DNA of 64,000 nt, taken from Pseudomonas asuensis (GTDB lineage Bacteria > Pseudomonadota > Gammaproteobacteria > Pseudomonadales > Pseudomonadaceae). The translations under genes were made by a program, and so were the position numbers. Shown here piece after piece: positions 1-8,696 of the stretch (position 1 is its first letter; the number at the start of each line of letters is the position of its first letter). Location of the stretch: the NCBI RefSeq assembly GCF_014646755.1, contig NZ_BMNW01000007.1, positions 221,202 through 285,201 of the forward strand. Reading direction: 5' to 3'. The notes beneath the pieces are model-generated. The model was not told the DNA's origin and did not search any database. It worked only from the letters and a program-made list of their open reading frames with translations.

Positions 1-579
1 CTGATTAAGTGTTATTTGGTTGTTTTCACCTGTTTGGCTCGTTTGGGCTGATACATAATCGCCCTGGTTGACAGCTAATCTATTATGATTACCTACCATG
101 CTAACATTTAAATCACTGGCACCATAAATAGTACCTTGCTGGATCTCGGAAGCATTATTGGATCCTTCCTGATACACAGTCGAACGAGATGAGTAATAAC
201 TACCTTGTTGATTAAGGGTCGTGCTATTGGAGTCCCCCAGTTGAGTTACTGAGGCATAATGCTCGACTTCGCTTGTATCGTAGACCGGCTGTTGATAAAC
301 AGACGCAGCATTATTGTCGCCGCTCTGATTGACGTCTACCTGATGACCGAAGCCCTTTTGAACAGTTTCGGCCGTGTTAGTATTACCGTTCTGTACAATA
401 AATGACCGGTTCGCATTACCCGTTTGTGTCTGTGTAGCCGTGTTGCCTTCACCGCTCTGATCGAGCGTAACCTCGTTATTGTTTCCATCTTGAGTTTGCG
501 TTGCGTTGTGATTGGCCGCCAGGGTTGTTCCTGCAACGGAAATCATCACAGCAAATGCTAAAGGCTTAAGTGTGAGCAT
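1..579 (-). CDS. Curlin-repeat (CsgA/CsgB-like) secreted amyloid protein, C-terminus cut by window edge
   Basis: The frame is open from an ATG at 579 to the window edge, giving 193 residues with no stop. Residues 1-21 look like a Sec signal peptide (hydrophobic core, cleavage near TLA-A). The rest is rich in Q, N, S, T and G. It carries at least eight copies of the curlin signature Q-x-G-x-x-N: QDGNNN at 30, QSGEGN at 41, QTGNAN at 52, QNGNTN at 63, QSGDNN at 85, QLGDSN at 113, QEGSNN at 137 and QTGENN at 182. Such repeats stack as beta strands in curli fibres made by the Csg system. An AAGGAAAG ribosome site lies just upstream. Whether it is the major subunit (CsgA) or nucleator (CsgB) cannot be told from this part. 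The csgEFG export genes would have to lie outside the window. Confidence 0.85.
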   Translation of the reverse strand, partial: MLTLKPLAFAVMISVAGTTLAANHNATQTQDGNNNEVTLDQSGEGNTATQTQTGNANRSFIVQNGNTNTAETVQKGFGHQVDVNQSGDNNAASVYQQPVYDTSEVEHYASVTQLGDSNSTTLNQQGSYYSSRSTVYQEGSNNASEIQQGTIYGASDLNVSMVGNHNRLAVNQGDYVSAQTSQTGENNQITLNQ

Positions 580-1297
580 GCGGTACTTTCCTTGTGAGGT
601 TAGGGTCTGTTTAGCTAAGTCAGAGACAAAGCTAAAAAGCTATAGACTAACTTCCTGACAAGCACCAGTTTAAGTTACCAAGTACTGATTAATGGATAGT
701 ATAAATCTGGTGGCACTTTGTTTTTTAAAAAAGCCTCAAATGCTGCGCTTATGTATTAGCAAAACGAACCTTTAATTCAAAGCCTGCAACAAACAAAACA
801 ATTACACGTACCGTTTCGTATAGCACTTGCCCGGGCGAGTCAAGTTTTACGAGGTCCATAAAGTTCTTCTACAGTCCCGTATCTCATAAGCCATGAATGT
901 CTTAGGTCACTGTCGCAGCGACAGCCTCAAACGCGTTATGGATAAGCCGCCATCTCGTAGGGCTTTTTAATGATTTTAAGGAAATGCGGATTACCTTATC
1001 GGTCGTCCCAACTCACCTATACTGGCCCATTTTGGGCGACTCGACCTCGTACTTATCTGGCGTTAATAAAAGCGGCTGCTCTGAAACTGTACAGGACGGA
1101 GTTGGCCGACTTGCCTGCAAGGTAAAGTCATAGCTTCTTGCGCCATCATTAAACCGCAAGCGTGGGTCGACCACAAACACAGCTGAACCCACCTTTTGCC
1201 AAGCGCTTGAATCCATCTGAGCTCAATGCCCCCATCACCGCATTGCCACAAAAAGAAGAATAAATAACAGAGGAGCAATTTCGATTATAAACGTACT
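580..1297. other. Long intergenic region upstream of the curlin gene
   Basis: About 1 kb separates the curlin gene from quiC. On the minus strand TATACT (plus 698-703) could be the -10 element of the curlin gene; no good -35 is seen, which would suit a stationary-phase promoter, but this is weak. The only reading frame of note is the short minus-strand one at 1013-1216, listed separately. AT-rich stretches at 715-810 are otherwise featureless. Confidence 0.4.
1013..1216 (-). CDS. Doubtful short ORF, 67 aa
   Basis: An ATG-initiated frame of 67 codons with no clear ribosome site and an in-frame TGA a few codons before the start. A second frame (TTG at 1278) reads a hydrophobic leucine/phenylalanine-rich stretch followed by a basic region just upstream, so the two could be halves of a frameshifted small secreted protein. 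I recognise no family. It may equally be non-coding. Confidence 0.2.
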   Translation of the reverse strand: MDSSAWQKVGSAVFVVDPRLRFNDGARSYDFTLQASRPTPSCTVSEQPLLLTPDKYEVESPKMGQYR

Positions 1298-1309
1298 GGT
1301 TAGTTAACC
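1298..1309. promoter_or_regulatory. Small palindrome GGTTA-N2-TAACC upstream of quiC
   Basis: GGTTA-GT-TAACC is a 5-bp inverted repeat immediately before a TTGACA hexamer at 1313-1318. Read on the other strand it contains ACTAACCAGT, which matches 8 of 10 bases of ACTAACTGGT inside the larger palindrome upstream of aroQ (10063-10082). A TetR-type operator shared by both transcription units is a guess. Confidence 0.3.
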
Positions 1310-1418
1310 GATTTGACACTATGGTTTGGACAGCTCCAATTGTTATGTAACGCTGGGTTTGCCTGCCTGGAGGTCTGTTTTCTGGTTAAGTTGACAGTAA
1401 GAGCATAGCTATCACTTC

Positions 1419-1435
1419 TGTTCGATTATCGAACA
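1419..1435. promoter_or_regulatory. Palindromic operator resembling a PcaR box
   Basis: TGTTCGATTATCGAACA is palindromic except for its central base. Its core GTTCGATTATCGAAC differs at two of 15 positions from the Pseudomonas PcaR (IclR family) box as I remember it, GTTCGATAATCGCAC. It lies 160 bp before quiC and just downstream of a TTGACA hexamer at 1391-1396. Control of protocatechuate formation by the regulator of protocatechuate breakdown would make metabolic sense. No IclR-type gene is in the window. Confidence 0.5.
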
Positions 1436-1595
1436 AAAATTAACTGTTTAGTACAAAATGGGTGTGGGTAGAGGCACTATGGAAGGGGTACATACCTAAG
1501 TCCAATACTTATTGCAGCTGTAGGCACAAAGCAAACCGGTTCAAGCGAGCAAGACCGCCTGGGCCCCACAATATGCCTGCCAAGAGGAGCTGACC

Positions 1596-3506
1596 ATGCA
1601 GCGCTCGATCGCCACGGTTTCCTTAAGTGGAACCCTGCCTGAAAAACTGGAAGCCATTGCCGCCGCAGGCTTTGATGGTGTGGAAATATTCGAAAACGAT
1701 CTGCTCACCTACGGTGGAACGCCACGGGAGGTGCGTCGGTTGTGTGCCGATCTGGGGCTTGCCATCACCTTGTTCCAGCCCTTTCGTGATTTCGAAGGAT
1801 GTCCACGTGATCGGCTGACGCGTAACCTGGACCGGGCTGAGCGTAAGTTCGACCTCATGCAGGAATTAGGCACTGATTTGATCCTGGTGTGCAGTAACGT
1901 AGCGGTCGACTCGTTAGGCGAGGAATCCATTCTGGTAGATGACTTACATTTACTGGGCGAGCGTGCTGGCGCACGTGATATGCGAATAGGGTATGAAGCC
2001 CTGGCCTGGGGGCGACATGTCAAAACCTGGCAGCAGGTCTGGTCGATCGTGCAAAAGGTTGATCATCCGAGCGTTGGCGTGCTGCTAGACAGTTTCCACA
2101 CGCTGTCACTCAAGGACGACCCTGCCGGTATTGCCACTATACCGGGCGATAAGATCTTTTTTGTGCAAATGGCCGATGCGCCATTACTTCACATGGATGT
2201 GCTGGAGTGGAGCCGTCACTTCCGATGTTTCCCTGGGCAGGGCGAATTTGACTTGGCCGGTTTTCTTACGCCTATCCTTCGCTCGGGTTATACCGGTCCG
2301 CTGTCGCTGGAAGTATTCAACGACGGCTTCCGTGCCGCACCTCCGAGAGCTAACGCCGCCGACGGTTTTCGCTCCCTGCTTTACCTGGAAGAGCAGACCC
2401 GTAAACGGCTGACGAGCGAACAGCCTGCCAGCACGGCCGCATTAGATCTGCTGTTTGATCCAGTGCCGCCGCTTGAGTTTGACGGCATTGAGTTTCTGGA
2501 GTTTGCGGTAGACGAGCCGCTTCGTGCAGAGCTGACGCAGTGGTTGACGCGTCTGGGCTTTAGCCAAACGGGAGCGCATCGCTCCAAAAACGTTACCTTG
2601 CTGACACAAGGAAGCACTCATCTGGTGCTCAACGCCGAGCCTTATTCATTTGCTCATAACTTTTTTGAGGTTCATGGCCCCTCATTGTGTGCCAAAGCGC
2701 TGCGGGTCAGCGATAGCGCCAAGGCCATAGAACGTGCATGCCAATATGGCGCCCAACCGTATCGCGGCCTTGTTGGGCCAAATGAACGTGAGATTCCTGC
2801 TGTGCGAGCACCGGATGGAGGCCTTATCTATTTTGTGGATTCAGGCGCAGAGGGACGCTCAATCTACGAAAGTGACTTCAATCTGGGAGCATCGGTATCG
2901 GCAGAGAGTCTACTGAAAACGGTTGATCACGTAGCCATGGCGCTACCGGCGGAAAGCCTCGATACCTGGGTGCTGTTCTACAAGAGCCTGCTCAACTTTA
3001 AAGCAGACGACGAGGTTGTCCTGCCGGATCCTTACGGTCTGGTTAAAAGCCGTGCGTTGCGTAGCCCCTGTGGTTCGATACGGATGGCGCTCAATATTTC
3101 GGAAAACCGTAATACGGCTATCTCCCGAGCCTTATCAAGTTACCGTGGTTCAGGCGTTCATCATATTGCGTTCGACTGCGACGATATCTTTGCAGCCGTG
3201 GCCCACGCCAAAGACGCCGGTGTGCCCTTGCTGGAGATTCCGTATAACTACTACGACGATCTCTCAGCGCGTTATGGCTTTGATGATGACTACCTGAGCC
3301 GGCTGGCTTACTACAACGTGCTTTATGACCGAGACGCCCAGGGAGGCGAGCTGTTTCATATCTATACGGAGCCCTTCGCCGACCGCTTCTTTTTTGAAAT
3401 CCTGCAACGTAAAAACAGCTACAGCGGTTATGGTGCAGCCAATACGCCGGTCCGCCTGGCTGCTATGGCGCAGGCGCGCAGCCGCAAAACGGCAGGGCGG
3501 CTCTGA
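1596..3506 (+). CDS. quiC: 3-dehydroshikimate dehydratase, two-domain QuiC1 type
   Basis: This enzyme dehydrates 3-dehydroshikimate to protocatechuate, the step that joins quinate/shikimate catabolism to the beta-ketoadipate pathway. It has 636 residues, as expected for the fused family. The N-terminal half (about 1-280) is an AP-endonuclease/sugar-isomerase TIM barrel, with E134 (GYEALAWG), D165 (LLDSFHT), Q191 (FVQMAD) and E239 (SLEVFND) at the positions of the metal site reported for Pseudomonas QuiC1. The C-terminal half (about 295-620) resembles 4-hydroxyphenylpyruvate dioxygenase, with VDHVAMA, GVHHIAFDC and GELFHIYTEPF motifs. The ATG follows AAGAGGAGCTGACC, a clear ribosome site. The gene is separated from the minus-strand aroQ operon by a TetR gene and is probably its own transcript. 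Confidence 0.95.
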   Translation: MQRSIATVSLSGTLPEKLEAIAAAGFDGVEIFENDLLTYGGTPREVRRLCADLGLAITLFQPFRDFEGCPRDRLTRNLDRAERKFDLMQELGTDLILVCSNVAVDSLGEESILVDDLHLLGERAGARDMRIGYEALAWGRHVKTWQQVWSIVQKVDHPSVGVLLDSFHTLSLKDDPAGIATIPGDKIFFVQMADAPLLHMDVLEWSRHFRCFPGQGEFDLAGFLTPILRSGYTGPLSLEVFNDGFRAAPPRANAADGFRSLLYLEEQTRKRLTSEQPASTAALDLLFDPVPPLEFDGIEFLEFAVDEPLRAELTQWLTRLGFSQTGAHRSKNVTLLTQGSTHLVLNAEPYSFAHNFFEVHGPSLCAKALRVSDSAKAIERACQYGAQPYRGLVGPNEREIPAVRAPDGGLIYFVDSGAEGRSIYESDFNLGASVSAESLLKTVDHVAMALPAESLDTWVLFYKSLLNFKADDEVVLPDPYGLVKSRALRSPCGSIRMALNISENRNTAISRALSSYRGSGVHHIAFDCDDIFAAVAHAKDAGVPLLEIPYNYYDDLSARYGFDDDYLSRLAYYNVLYDRDAQGGELFHIYTEPFADRFFFEILQRKNSYSGYGAANTPVRLAAMAQARSRKTAGRL

Positions 3507-3510
3507 TAGG

Positions 3511-3538
3511 GAGGCCACCCGCTGTATGGCGTGGCCTC
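3511..3538 (+). terminator. Hairpin after quiC
   Basis: GAGGCCAC (3511-3518) pairs with GTGGCCTC (3531-3538) around a 12-nt loop. There is no run of T after it, so it is a weak terminator or an mRNA-end hairpin. Confidence 0.45.
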
Positions 3539-3587
3539 TACCTTAATTCAATAACAACAATTACCATAAGGTCTTCGAACTTCGCCA

Positions 3588-4277
3588 ATGACAGAAATAA
3601 TAATGGCTGCCGAATCCTTGAGCTCCGATGCTGTAAAAGCGCAGTCTATTCCCCGGCTGCCACGCAAGAACAACCCTGAAGAAACCAAGCAGGAGATTCT
3701 CCTGGCGGCTGTTGCCGAGTTTGCAGAAAACGGCCTGAGCGGGGCGAGAGTCGATGCCATTGCCGAACGTACCCGAACGTCAAAGCGGATGATCTATTAC
3801 TATTTCGAAAGTAAGGATCAGCTCTATTCCGCAGTGCTCGAGAAACTCTATGGTGAGATTCGTTCAACCGAGTCCCAGATGCACCTGGATGAGCTCGAAC
3901 CTGTAGATGCTATCAGGCGGCTGGTCGAGTTCACGTTCGATTACCACGATCTGAATGTGGATTTCGTAAGGATCGTCTGCATCGAGAATATCCATCAGGG
4001 AAACTACATTCGTCAGTCAGAAGCCATTACCTCGGTCAACTCGTCGATTGTCGAGACAATTTCGCGCATTCTGAAACGAGGTGCCGAGGAGGGTGTTTTC
4101 CGTAAAGGGCTGGACCCACTTGAAGTACACATGATGATGAGCTCGTTCTGCTTCTACCGGGTCTCCAACCGTTATACCTTCTCATCGATCCACCAGATCG
4201 ATCTGACGGATGAAGGCAACCGGGAGCGGCATAAGGAACTTATTTGTGATGTGGTACTGCGGTATGTCTGCACTTAG
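3588..4277 (+). CDS. TetR-family transcriptional regulator next to quiC
   Basis: The protein has 229 residues from the first ATG (224 from the second ATG at 3603); neither start has a strong ribosome site. Residues about 30-80 form the TetR helix-turn-helix: an EIL-AA-AEFAENGLSGARVDAIA segment followed by the recognition helix around TSKRMIYYYFESKDQLY. The C-terminal ligand domain is divergent. It sits between quiC and the convergent aroQ-to-dctP operon, so quinate, shikimate or an intermediate is a plausible effector, but this is inferred from position only. Candidate operators are the palindromes at 10063-10082 and 1298-1309. A strong shared terminator follows it. Confidence 0.85.
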   Translation: MTEIIMAAESLSSDAVKAQSIPRLPRKNNPEETKQEILLAAVAEFAENGLSGARVDAIAERTRTSKRMIYYYFESKDQLYSAVLEKLYGEIRSTESQMHLDELEPVDAIRRLVEFTFDYHDLNVDFVRIVCIENIHQGNYIRQSEAITSVNSSIVETISRILKRGAEEGVFRKGLDPLEVHMMMSSFCFYRVSNRYTFSSIHQIDLTDEGNRERHKELICDVVLRYVCT

Positions 4278-4291
4278 CCGATAAGCGTGGC

Positions 4292-4323
4292 AAAACCGCT
4301 GCATTATGCTAAGCAGCGGTTTT
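4292..4323. terminator. Bidirectional terminator between tetR and dctP
   Basis: AAAACCGCTGC (4292-4302) and GCAGCGGTTTT (4313-4323) form a perfect 11-bp stem with A and T tracts at the ends. It serves the plus-strand tetR (ends 4277) and the minus-strand dctP (ends 4340). Confidence 0.85.
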
Positions 4324-4339
4324 GGGCCAAGGCCTTTAG

Positions 4340-5353
4340 CTATTGGGGCTTGCGTGTTTTTTGCACCTCGTCGTCCAACAGCTTTATCAATGTGGGATCG
4401 ACATCTTTTGCCAGCTTTTCAATAACAGGCTTGGTTTTCTCGCGGAACCGATCCATCTCTTCCGGTGTGATTTCATTGACGGCCATGCTGCCTTTCAAGG
4501 TCTGATAAGCCTTCTCCTGTGCTTCTTCGGATACCTTGCGCTGATAGGCCTGAGCTTCGGCAGCCGCTTCGGTAATGAGCTTGCGCTCGTCCTCGTTCAG
4601 CTTGTTCCATGACTTTTCGCCAATGATGAATGATTGTGGGTTGTACACATGGCGTGTCACCGAAAGGTACTTCTGTACCTCATAGAACTTACTGCCCAGG
4701 ATGACCGTATTGGGGTTTTCCTGCCCATCTACGGTTCTTTGTTCAAGGCCGGTATATACCTCGGGGAAGGGCATCGGTACGGGGTTGGCCCCCAGCGTGG
4801 AAAACGTTTCCAGATAGCTGGGTGACTGAATGACGCGAATCTTCAGGCCCTGTAAGTCTTCCCAACGGGTAATCGGTTTTTTGCTATTGGTTACGTTGCG
4901 AAAGCCCAGATCCCAATAGCCCAGGGTATGCAATCCTTTGCTTTCCAGCCGTGTGGCCAGCGCCTGACCTACCGGACCATCTATTACCTGCTGGGCCTCT
5001 TGAGCATTATTGAACAGGAAGGGAAAGTCGAGAATGGCAAAGTCCTTTACCTGTGCTGCCAGGATGCCGGCGTTTAGTACGGTCAGGTCCAGTGTCCCAC
5101 CCTGAATGGCGGAGACGGTCTGAAGATCGCCTCCTAGCGTACCACCCGGGAAGAGCCGTACCTTGATTTTGCCATCGCTCTTTTTCTTTACGAGGTCCGC
5201 AAATTTCTGCGCACCCTGGCCTTGAGGGTGTTCCTTCACATTCTGGAAAGCAAATCGCAGGGTTTGACTACGGACTTCAGCCGCTACCGTGCCAGCGTAC
5301 AACAGGCCTACTGCACAGGCAGTAGCCAGAACTGTTTTAATCATCTTCATCAT
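4340..5353 (-). CDS. TRAP transporter periplasmic solute-binding protein, DctP family
   Basis: This is the soluble receptor of a tripartite ATP-independent periplasmic transporter. It has 337 residues, a typical length, with a signal peptide (about 1-25, ending GTVAAE). The DctP fold signature is present: RFAFQNVKEHPQGQGAQKFA at the start, a PGGTLGG segment, the FLF segment, and LKIRVIQSP, whose arginine normally salt-bridges the carboxylate of the substrate. It is the last gene of the minus-strand run aroQ-qsuD-MFS-dctQ-dctM-dctP, so quinate, shikimate or a related hydroaromatic acid is the likely ligand. The ribosome site GGAG lies 5 nt before ATG 5353 and is preceded by an AACAACAA motif. 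Confidence 0.9.
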   Translation of the reverse strand: MMKMIKTVLATACAVGLLYAGTVAAEVRSQTLRFAFQNVKEHPQGQGAQKFADLVKKKSDGKIKVRLFPGGTLGGDLQTVSAIQGGTLDLTVLNAGILAAQVKDFAILDFPFLFNNAQEAQQVIDGPVGQALATRLESKGLHTLGYWDLGFRNVTNSKKPITRWEDLQGLKIRVIQSPSYLETFSTLGANPVPMPFPEVYTGLEQRTVDGQENPNTVILGSKFYEVQKYLSVTRHVYNPQSFIIGEKSWNKLNEDERKLITEAAAEAQAYQRKVSEEAQEKAYQTLKGSMAVNEITPEEMDRFREKTKPVIEKLAKDVDPTLIKLLDDEVQKTRKPQ

Positions 5354-5371
5354 GAAAACTCCATCTTGTTT

Positions 5372-5379
5372 TTGTTGTT
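5372..5379 (-). promoter_or_regulatory. AAnAAnAA (Crc/Hfq-type) motif before dctP
   Basis: On the minus strand AACAACAA precedes the GGAG ribosome site of dctP. This pattern is the catabolite-activity motif bound by Hfq and Crc in Pseudomonas mRNAs. The same pattern recurs at several other catabolic genes in the window. Confidence 0.5.
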
Positions 5380-5400
5380 TGCAAAACAGGGTGCGAATGT

Positions 5401-6681
5401 TTAACCAGCCAGCAGCTTCATGGGACCTGTTACCAGAACCGGGAAAGCAACCAGCAAGAGCAAAACCAGCAGCTGCGCCAGGAGGAATGGCCAGACACCG
5501 CGGATGATTTCATTCATCTGGATGCCCGAGACCCCACATACGACGTTCAAAACGGTTCCTACAGGCGGCGTGATCAGGCCGATGGCCGTGTTGATCAAAA
5601 AGAGCACACCGAAATACACCGGATCAATACCGGCCTGGATGACTGTTGGCATCAGCACTGGCGTCAGGATGAGAATGGTAGGGGTCATATCCATAACGGT
5701 ACCCACCACAATAATCAGCAGCATGATCATCAGTAGCAGGAGTGTGGGATTGTCCATGAAGGGGTCGAGCAGATCGACCAGCTGGCCGGGCAGGTCAGCT
5801 ATCGTTACCAGCCAGGACGATACCATTGCGGCTGCGACCAGCAGCATGACGACCGACGTGGTCTTTGCAGCGCTCAGTATGAGTGCATACAGGTCACTTA
5901 GCTTGAGCTCCTTGTAGATGACCGTTGCCACAAACAGGGCATAGACCGCCGCAACCACCGCGGCCTCGGTTGGTGTGAAGATGCCAAACTTCAAACCGAA
6001 GACGATGATCAAGGGCAGGCCCAGTGCCCAGCTTCCCTCCATCAGCGCGCTGGCGATCTCTCGGCGTGAGCGTTTGGGGGAGGTCTCCACCACTTCTTTG
6101 CGGGCTATCCACCACCAGGCGATGGCCAATGCAGCGCCCAGCATGAGCCCAGGTACGATACCGGCCAGGAACAGCTTGGAGATGGATACACCTGAGGCAA
6201 CGCCAAAGATAATAAAACCGATACTGGGCGGAATGATCGGCGCGATGATACCGCCCGCTGCGATCAAACCAGCTGAGCGCTCACGGCTATGTCCGGCCGA
6301 CACCATCATGGGCACCAACAGCGCAGCCAGGGCCGCCGCATCAGCTACGGCAGACCCGGAAAGGGAAGCCAGAAGGCACGAGGCAATGATAGCCACATAG
6401 CCCAGCCCGCCTCGCTTGTGGCCGACCATGGACATAGCGATGTTCACGATACGGCGAGAAAGCCCGCCTGCATTCATGATCTCCCCGGCAAGCATGAAAA
6501 AGGGCACTGCCATGAGCGGAAAGCTGTCTGCACCGTTGAGTAGGTTCTGCGCAATGATCTGCGCATCGAACAAATCCAGGTAATACATCATCGCCGCGCT
6601 GGCTACGAGCAGCGCAAAGGCGATCGGCATGCCAATCACCATGCTGCCGATCAGCGAGCCAAGAAACACGGAAAGAATCAT
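5401..6681 (-). CDS. TRAP transporter large membrane subunit, DctM family
   Basis: This 426-residue integral membrane protein is the ion-coupled transport channel of the TRAP system. It is strongly hydrophobic throughout, about 12 segments, with DctM-type motifs such as GMPIAFALL near the N-terminus, PFFMLAGEIMNAGG, GSAVADAAA, IIPPSIGFIIFG and a C-terminal NTAIGLITPPVGTVLNV. Its ATG overlaps the stop of dctQ by one base (TGATG), which implies translational coupling. dctP follows after 47 nt. Confidence 0.93.
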   Translation of the reverse strand: MILSVFLGSLIGSMVIGMPIAFALLVASAAMMYYLDLFDAQIIAQNLLNGADSFPLMAVPFFMLAGEIMNAGGLSRRIVNIAMSMVGHKRGGLGYVAIIASCLLASLSGSAVADAAALAALLVPMMVSAGHSRERSAGLIAAGGIIAPIIPPSIGFIIFGVASGVSISKLFLAGIVPGLMLGAALAIAWWWIARKEVVETSPKRSRREIASALMEGSWALGLPLIIVFGLKFGIFTPTEAAVVAAVYALFVATVIYKELKLSDLYALILSAAKTTSVVMLLVAAAMVSSWLVTIADLPGQLVDLLDPFMDNPTLLLLMIMLLIIVVGTVMDMTPTILILTPVLMPTVIQAGIDPVYFGVLFLINTAIGLITPPVGTVLNVVCGVSGIQMNEIIRGVWPFLLAQLLVLLLLVAFPVLVTGPMKLLAG

Positions 6682-7229
6682 CAGTTGATCTCCCTGGACG
6701 CTGTCTGCTGCAGAGGCGGGACGGCGCCTTGCTTCTCGATTGCGGGAGACGACAGCCTGGAAGGCAAGGGAAGAAACAGCGCAGCATAAAGCTCGTACAG
6801 CATGATGCCGACAGAGGTGATGCCAAAGACGAGTCCTGCTGAGTAGAACACCGCCATCGACAATCCTGAAGCTGGAGCCACTACGTCCTTATTGATGACC
6901 GCCTGCTGCCAGCTGCCCTGAATAATCAGCCACAGGATGTACAGAACAATCAGGTGCGAAACAGTGAGGCATAGGCGTTTACCACCCGCTGGCAATGCGG
7001 CGAGCAAGCTGCCCATACCAATGTGCGAGCGCTCCTTGAGGCCGATGATGGCACCTAGAAACACCATGAAAACGAACAACCAGCGGGATAACTCTTCCGA
7101 TACGCTGATACCTGAATTAAATGCGTACCTTAAAACAACATTTCCGAAGACTAGCGCCACCATGCCAAGCATGCACAGCACCAGTAGAAGTTTGATAAAG
7201 CGAAAGTACAGGTCTATTACGTTTTTCAT
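6681..7229 (-). CDS. TRAP transporter small membrane subunit, DctQ family
   Basis: This subunit joins DctM in the membrane part of the transporter. I place the start at ATG 7229 (MKNVIDLYFRF), because an AAAGG ribosome site sits 7 nt upstream; the ATG at 7235 is too close to it. The product has 182 residues and four membrane segments, with the usual EELSRWLFVFMVFLGA in the middle. It overlaps dctM and follows the MFS gene after 96 nt, in the same direction. Confidence 0.88.
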   Translation of the reverse strand: MKNVIDLYFRFIKLLLVLCMLGMVALVFGNVVLRYAFNSGISVSEELSRWLFVFMVFLGAIIGLKERSHIGMGSLLAALPAGGKRLCLTVSHLIVLYILWLIIQGSWQQAVINKDVVAPASGLSMAVFYSAGLVFGITSVGIMLYELYAALFLPLPSRLSSPAIEKQGAVPPLQQTASREIN

Positions 7230-7325
7230 GACCATGCCTTTAGGTTTCTCTGAGTTGTTGTGTTTGTTTTGAATCACGAGAAACAGCAACAGCAAGGCTT
7301 TGGGCGCATTCCTGCGCCGTGCCTC

Positions 7326-8654
7326 TTAAAGCTCGATACGTTTCACCTCCCCGAGAATGAAGATGTATGAGAACGCGCCAATTAGTGCAAGAACGCCGAT
7401 AAAGAGCAGCGCACCTACAAACGAGCCTGTTGTTGCGACGATAAAGCCGACTACCAGCGGTGTGATAATGCCGGCCAGGTTAGCCGCCAGGTTGAAGATG
7501 CCGCCTGTAAGTCCCATGAACTTCTTTGGCGCTATATCGGAAATAACGGCCCAGCCTAGACCCACCATGCCCTGTCCAAAGAAGGCAATGGACAGGATGG
7601 CGATCACCAGCGTGTCATTGTCGACATAATTTGCGGCGATAATGGTGGAGGCCAGCAACAGACCGGTAATGATAGGCAACTTGCGGCCCACGCTGGCATT
7701 ACCGGTGCGTTTGATGATCCAGTCAGATAACCAGCCGCCAAACATCACGCCAATGGCTGCTGCAATGAACGGTAGTACGGCAAAAAAGCCCATTTTTACC
7801 CAGCCCATGTGGCGCTCGGTGGCCAGGTAAGTGGGAAACCAGGTTAAAAAGAACACCAACGTGGCGTTGCCGGCAAACTGGCCAATACAGGCTCCCCAGA
7901 TCTGGCGATACTTCAGTAATTGGCTGACATTGCTCCAGCTAAACGGAACATGCTCCTGGGACGGAGCCGTCAGGCCACCACCAGCCTTGATGTAATTCCG
8001 TTCCGCCTGATTCATGGACAGGTCTTCGTGAGGCTCGCGATAACGCTTCCACCACAGCAGACCAAAGGCGATGCCAATACCACCAATGATCATGAACAAT
8101 GCACGCCAGCCGAAGTGCGCAAGGATCATGAAAAGAACCGGGCTGAGAAAGGCCAGCCCAATGTACTCGCCAACGGTGTAGATGCTTGTAGCCCGGGCAC
8201 GTTCTTGCTGTGGAAACCAGGTGCTGACTACCCGGCTGTTGGTGGGAAAGCATGGTGCCTCAGCAAAACCCAGCATCAGACGCAGCCCCAGCAGGGTATA
8301 AAACCCTGAGGCAAATCCATGTAAAAGTGTGGCGAATGACCAAGAGGTGATTGAGGCGAAGTAGGTGAACTTCGAGCCGAACCGGTCAAGGAAAACACCG
8401 CCCGGGACTTGGGCTAAGACGTACGTCCAGGAAAAGGCAGAAAAGATCAGGCCCATTACCGCCGCATCTATTCCCAGCTCCTGTGTCATCACGGGTGCCG
8501 AGATGCCCAGGATGGTGCGGTCCAGATAGTTGATCATCGTGCCAACGGCGAGCAACGCGAGAATAACGAAACGCGCGCGGGTCGGCTTTTGTGTAGCGGT
8601 TGCCGTCTGCGAGCGGCCTTGTACCATTTGGCCTGATTTACTATCAACATGCAT
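7326..8654 (-). CDS. MFS transporter, anion:cation symporter type (quinate/shikimate candidate)
   Basis: A 12-segment major facilitator carrier of the ACS family that takes up organic anions such as hexuronates, galactarate, phthalate or quinate. ATG 8654 (MHVDSKSG) is preferred, giving 442 residues; the further upstream TTG has no support. Seen in the sequence: NYLDRTILGISAPVM in the first segment, a GGVFLDRFGSKF loop (the MFS signature between segments 2 and 3), and FGGWLSDWIIKRTG between segments 8 and 9. It stands 42 nt after the dehydrogenase gene and 96 nt before the TRAP genes, so the operon encodes two different uptake systems. AATAACAA overlaps the start codon. Confidence 0.88.
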   Translation of the reverse strand: MHVDSKSGQMVQGRSQTATATQKPTRARFVILALLAVGTMINYLDRTILGISAPVMTQELGIDAAVMGLIFSAFSWTYVLAQVPGGVFLDRFGSKFTYFASITSWSFATLLHGFASGFYTLLGLRLMLGFAEAPCFPTNSRVVSTWFPQQERARATSIYTVGEYIGLAFLSPVLFMILAHFGWRALFMIIGGIGIAFGLLWWKRYREPHEDLSMNQAERNYIKAGGGLTAPSQEHVPFSWSNVSQLLKYRQIWGACIGQFAGNATLVFFLTWFPTYLATERHMGWVKMGFFAVLPFIAAAIGVMFGGWLSDWIIKRTGNASVGRKLPIITGLLLASTIIAANYVDNDTLVIAILSIAFFGQGMVGLGWAVISDIAPKKFMGLTGGIFNLAANLAGIITPLVVGFIVATTGSFVGALLFIGVLALIGAFSYIFILGEVKRIEL

Positions 8655-8696
8655 TGTTATTGTCCTGTATCGCTTGGCACACAATAGAGAGGCTCG

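Noticed and set aside
5420-5917. 165-codon plus-strand frame opposite dctM
   Set aside because: Antisense shadow of a strongly conserved membrane protein gene.
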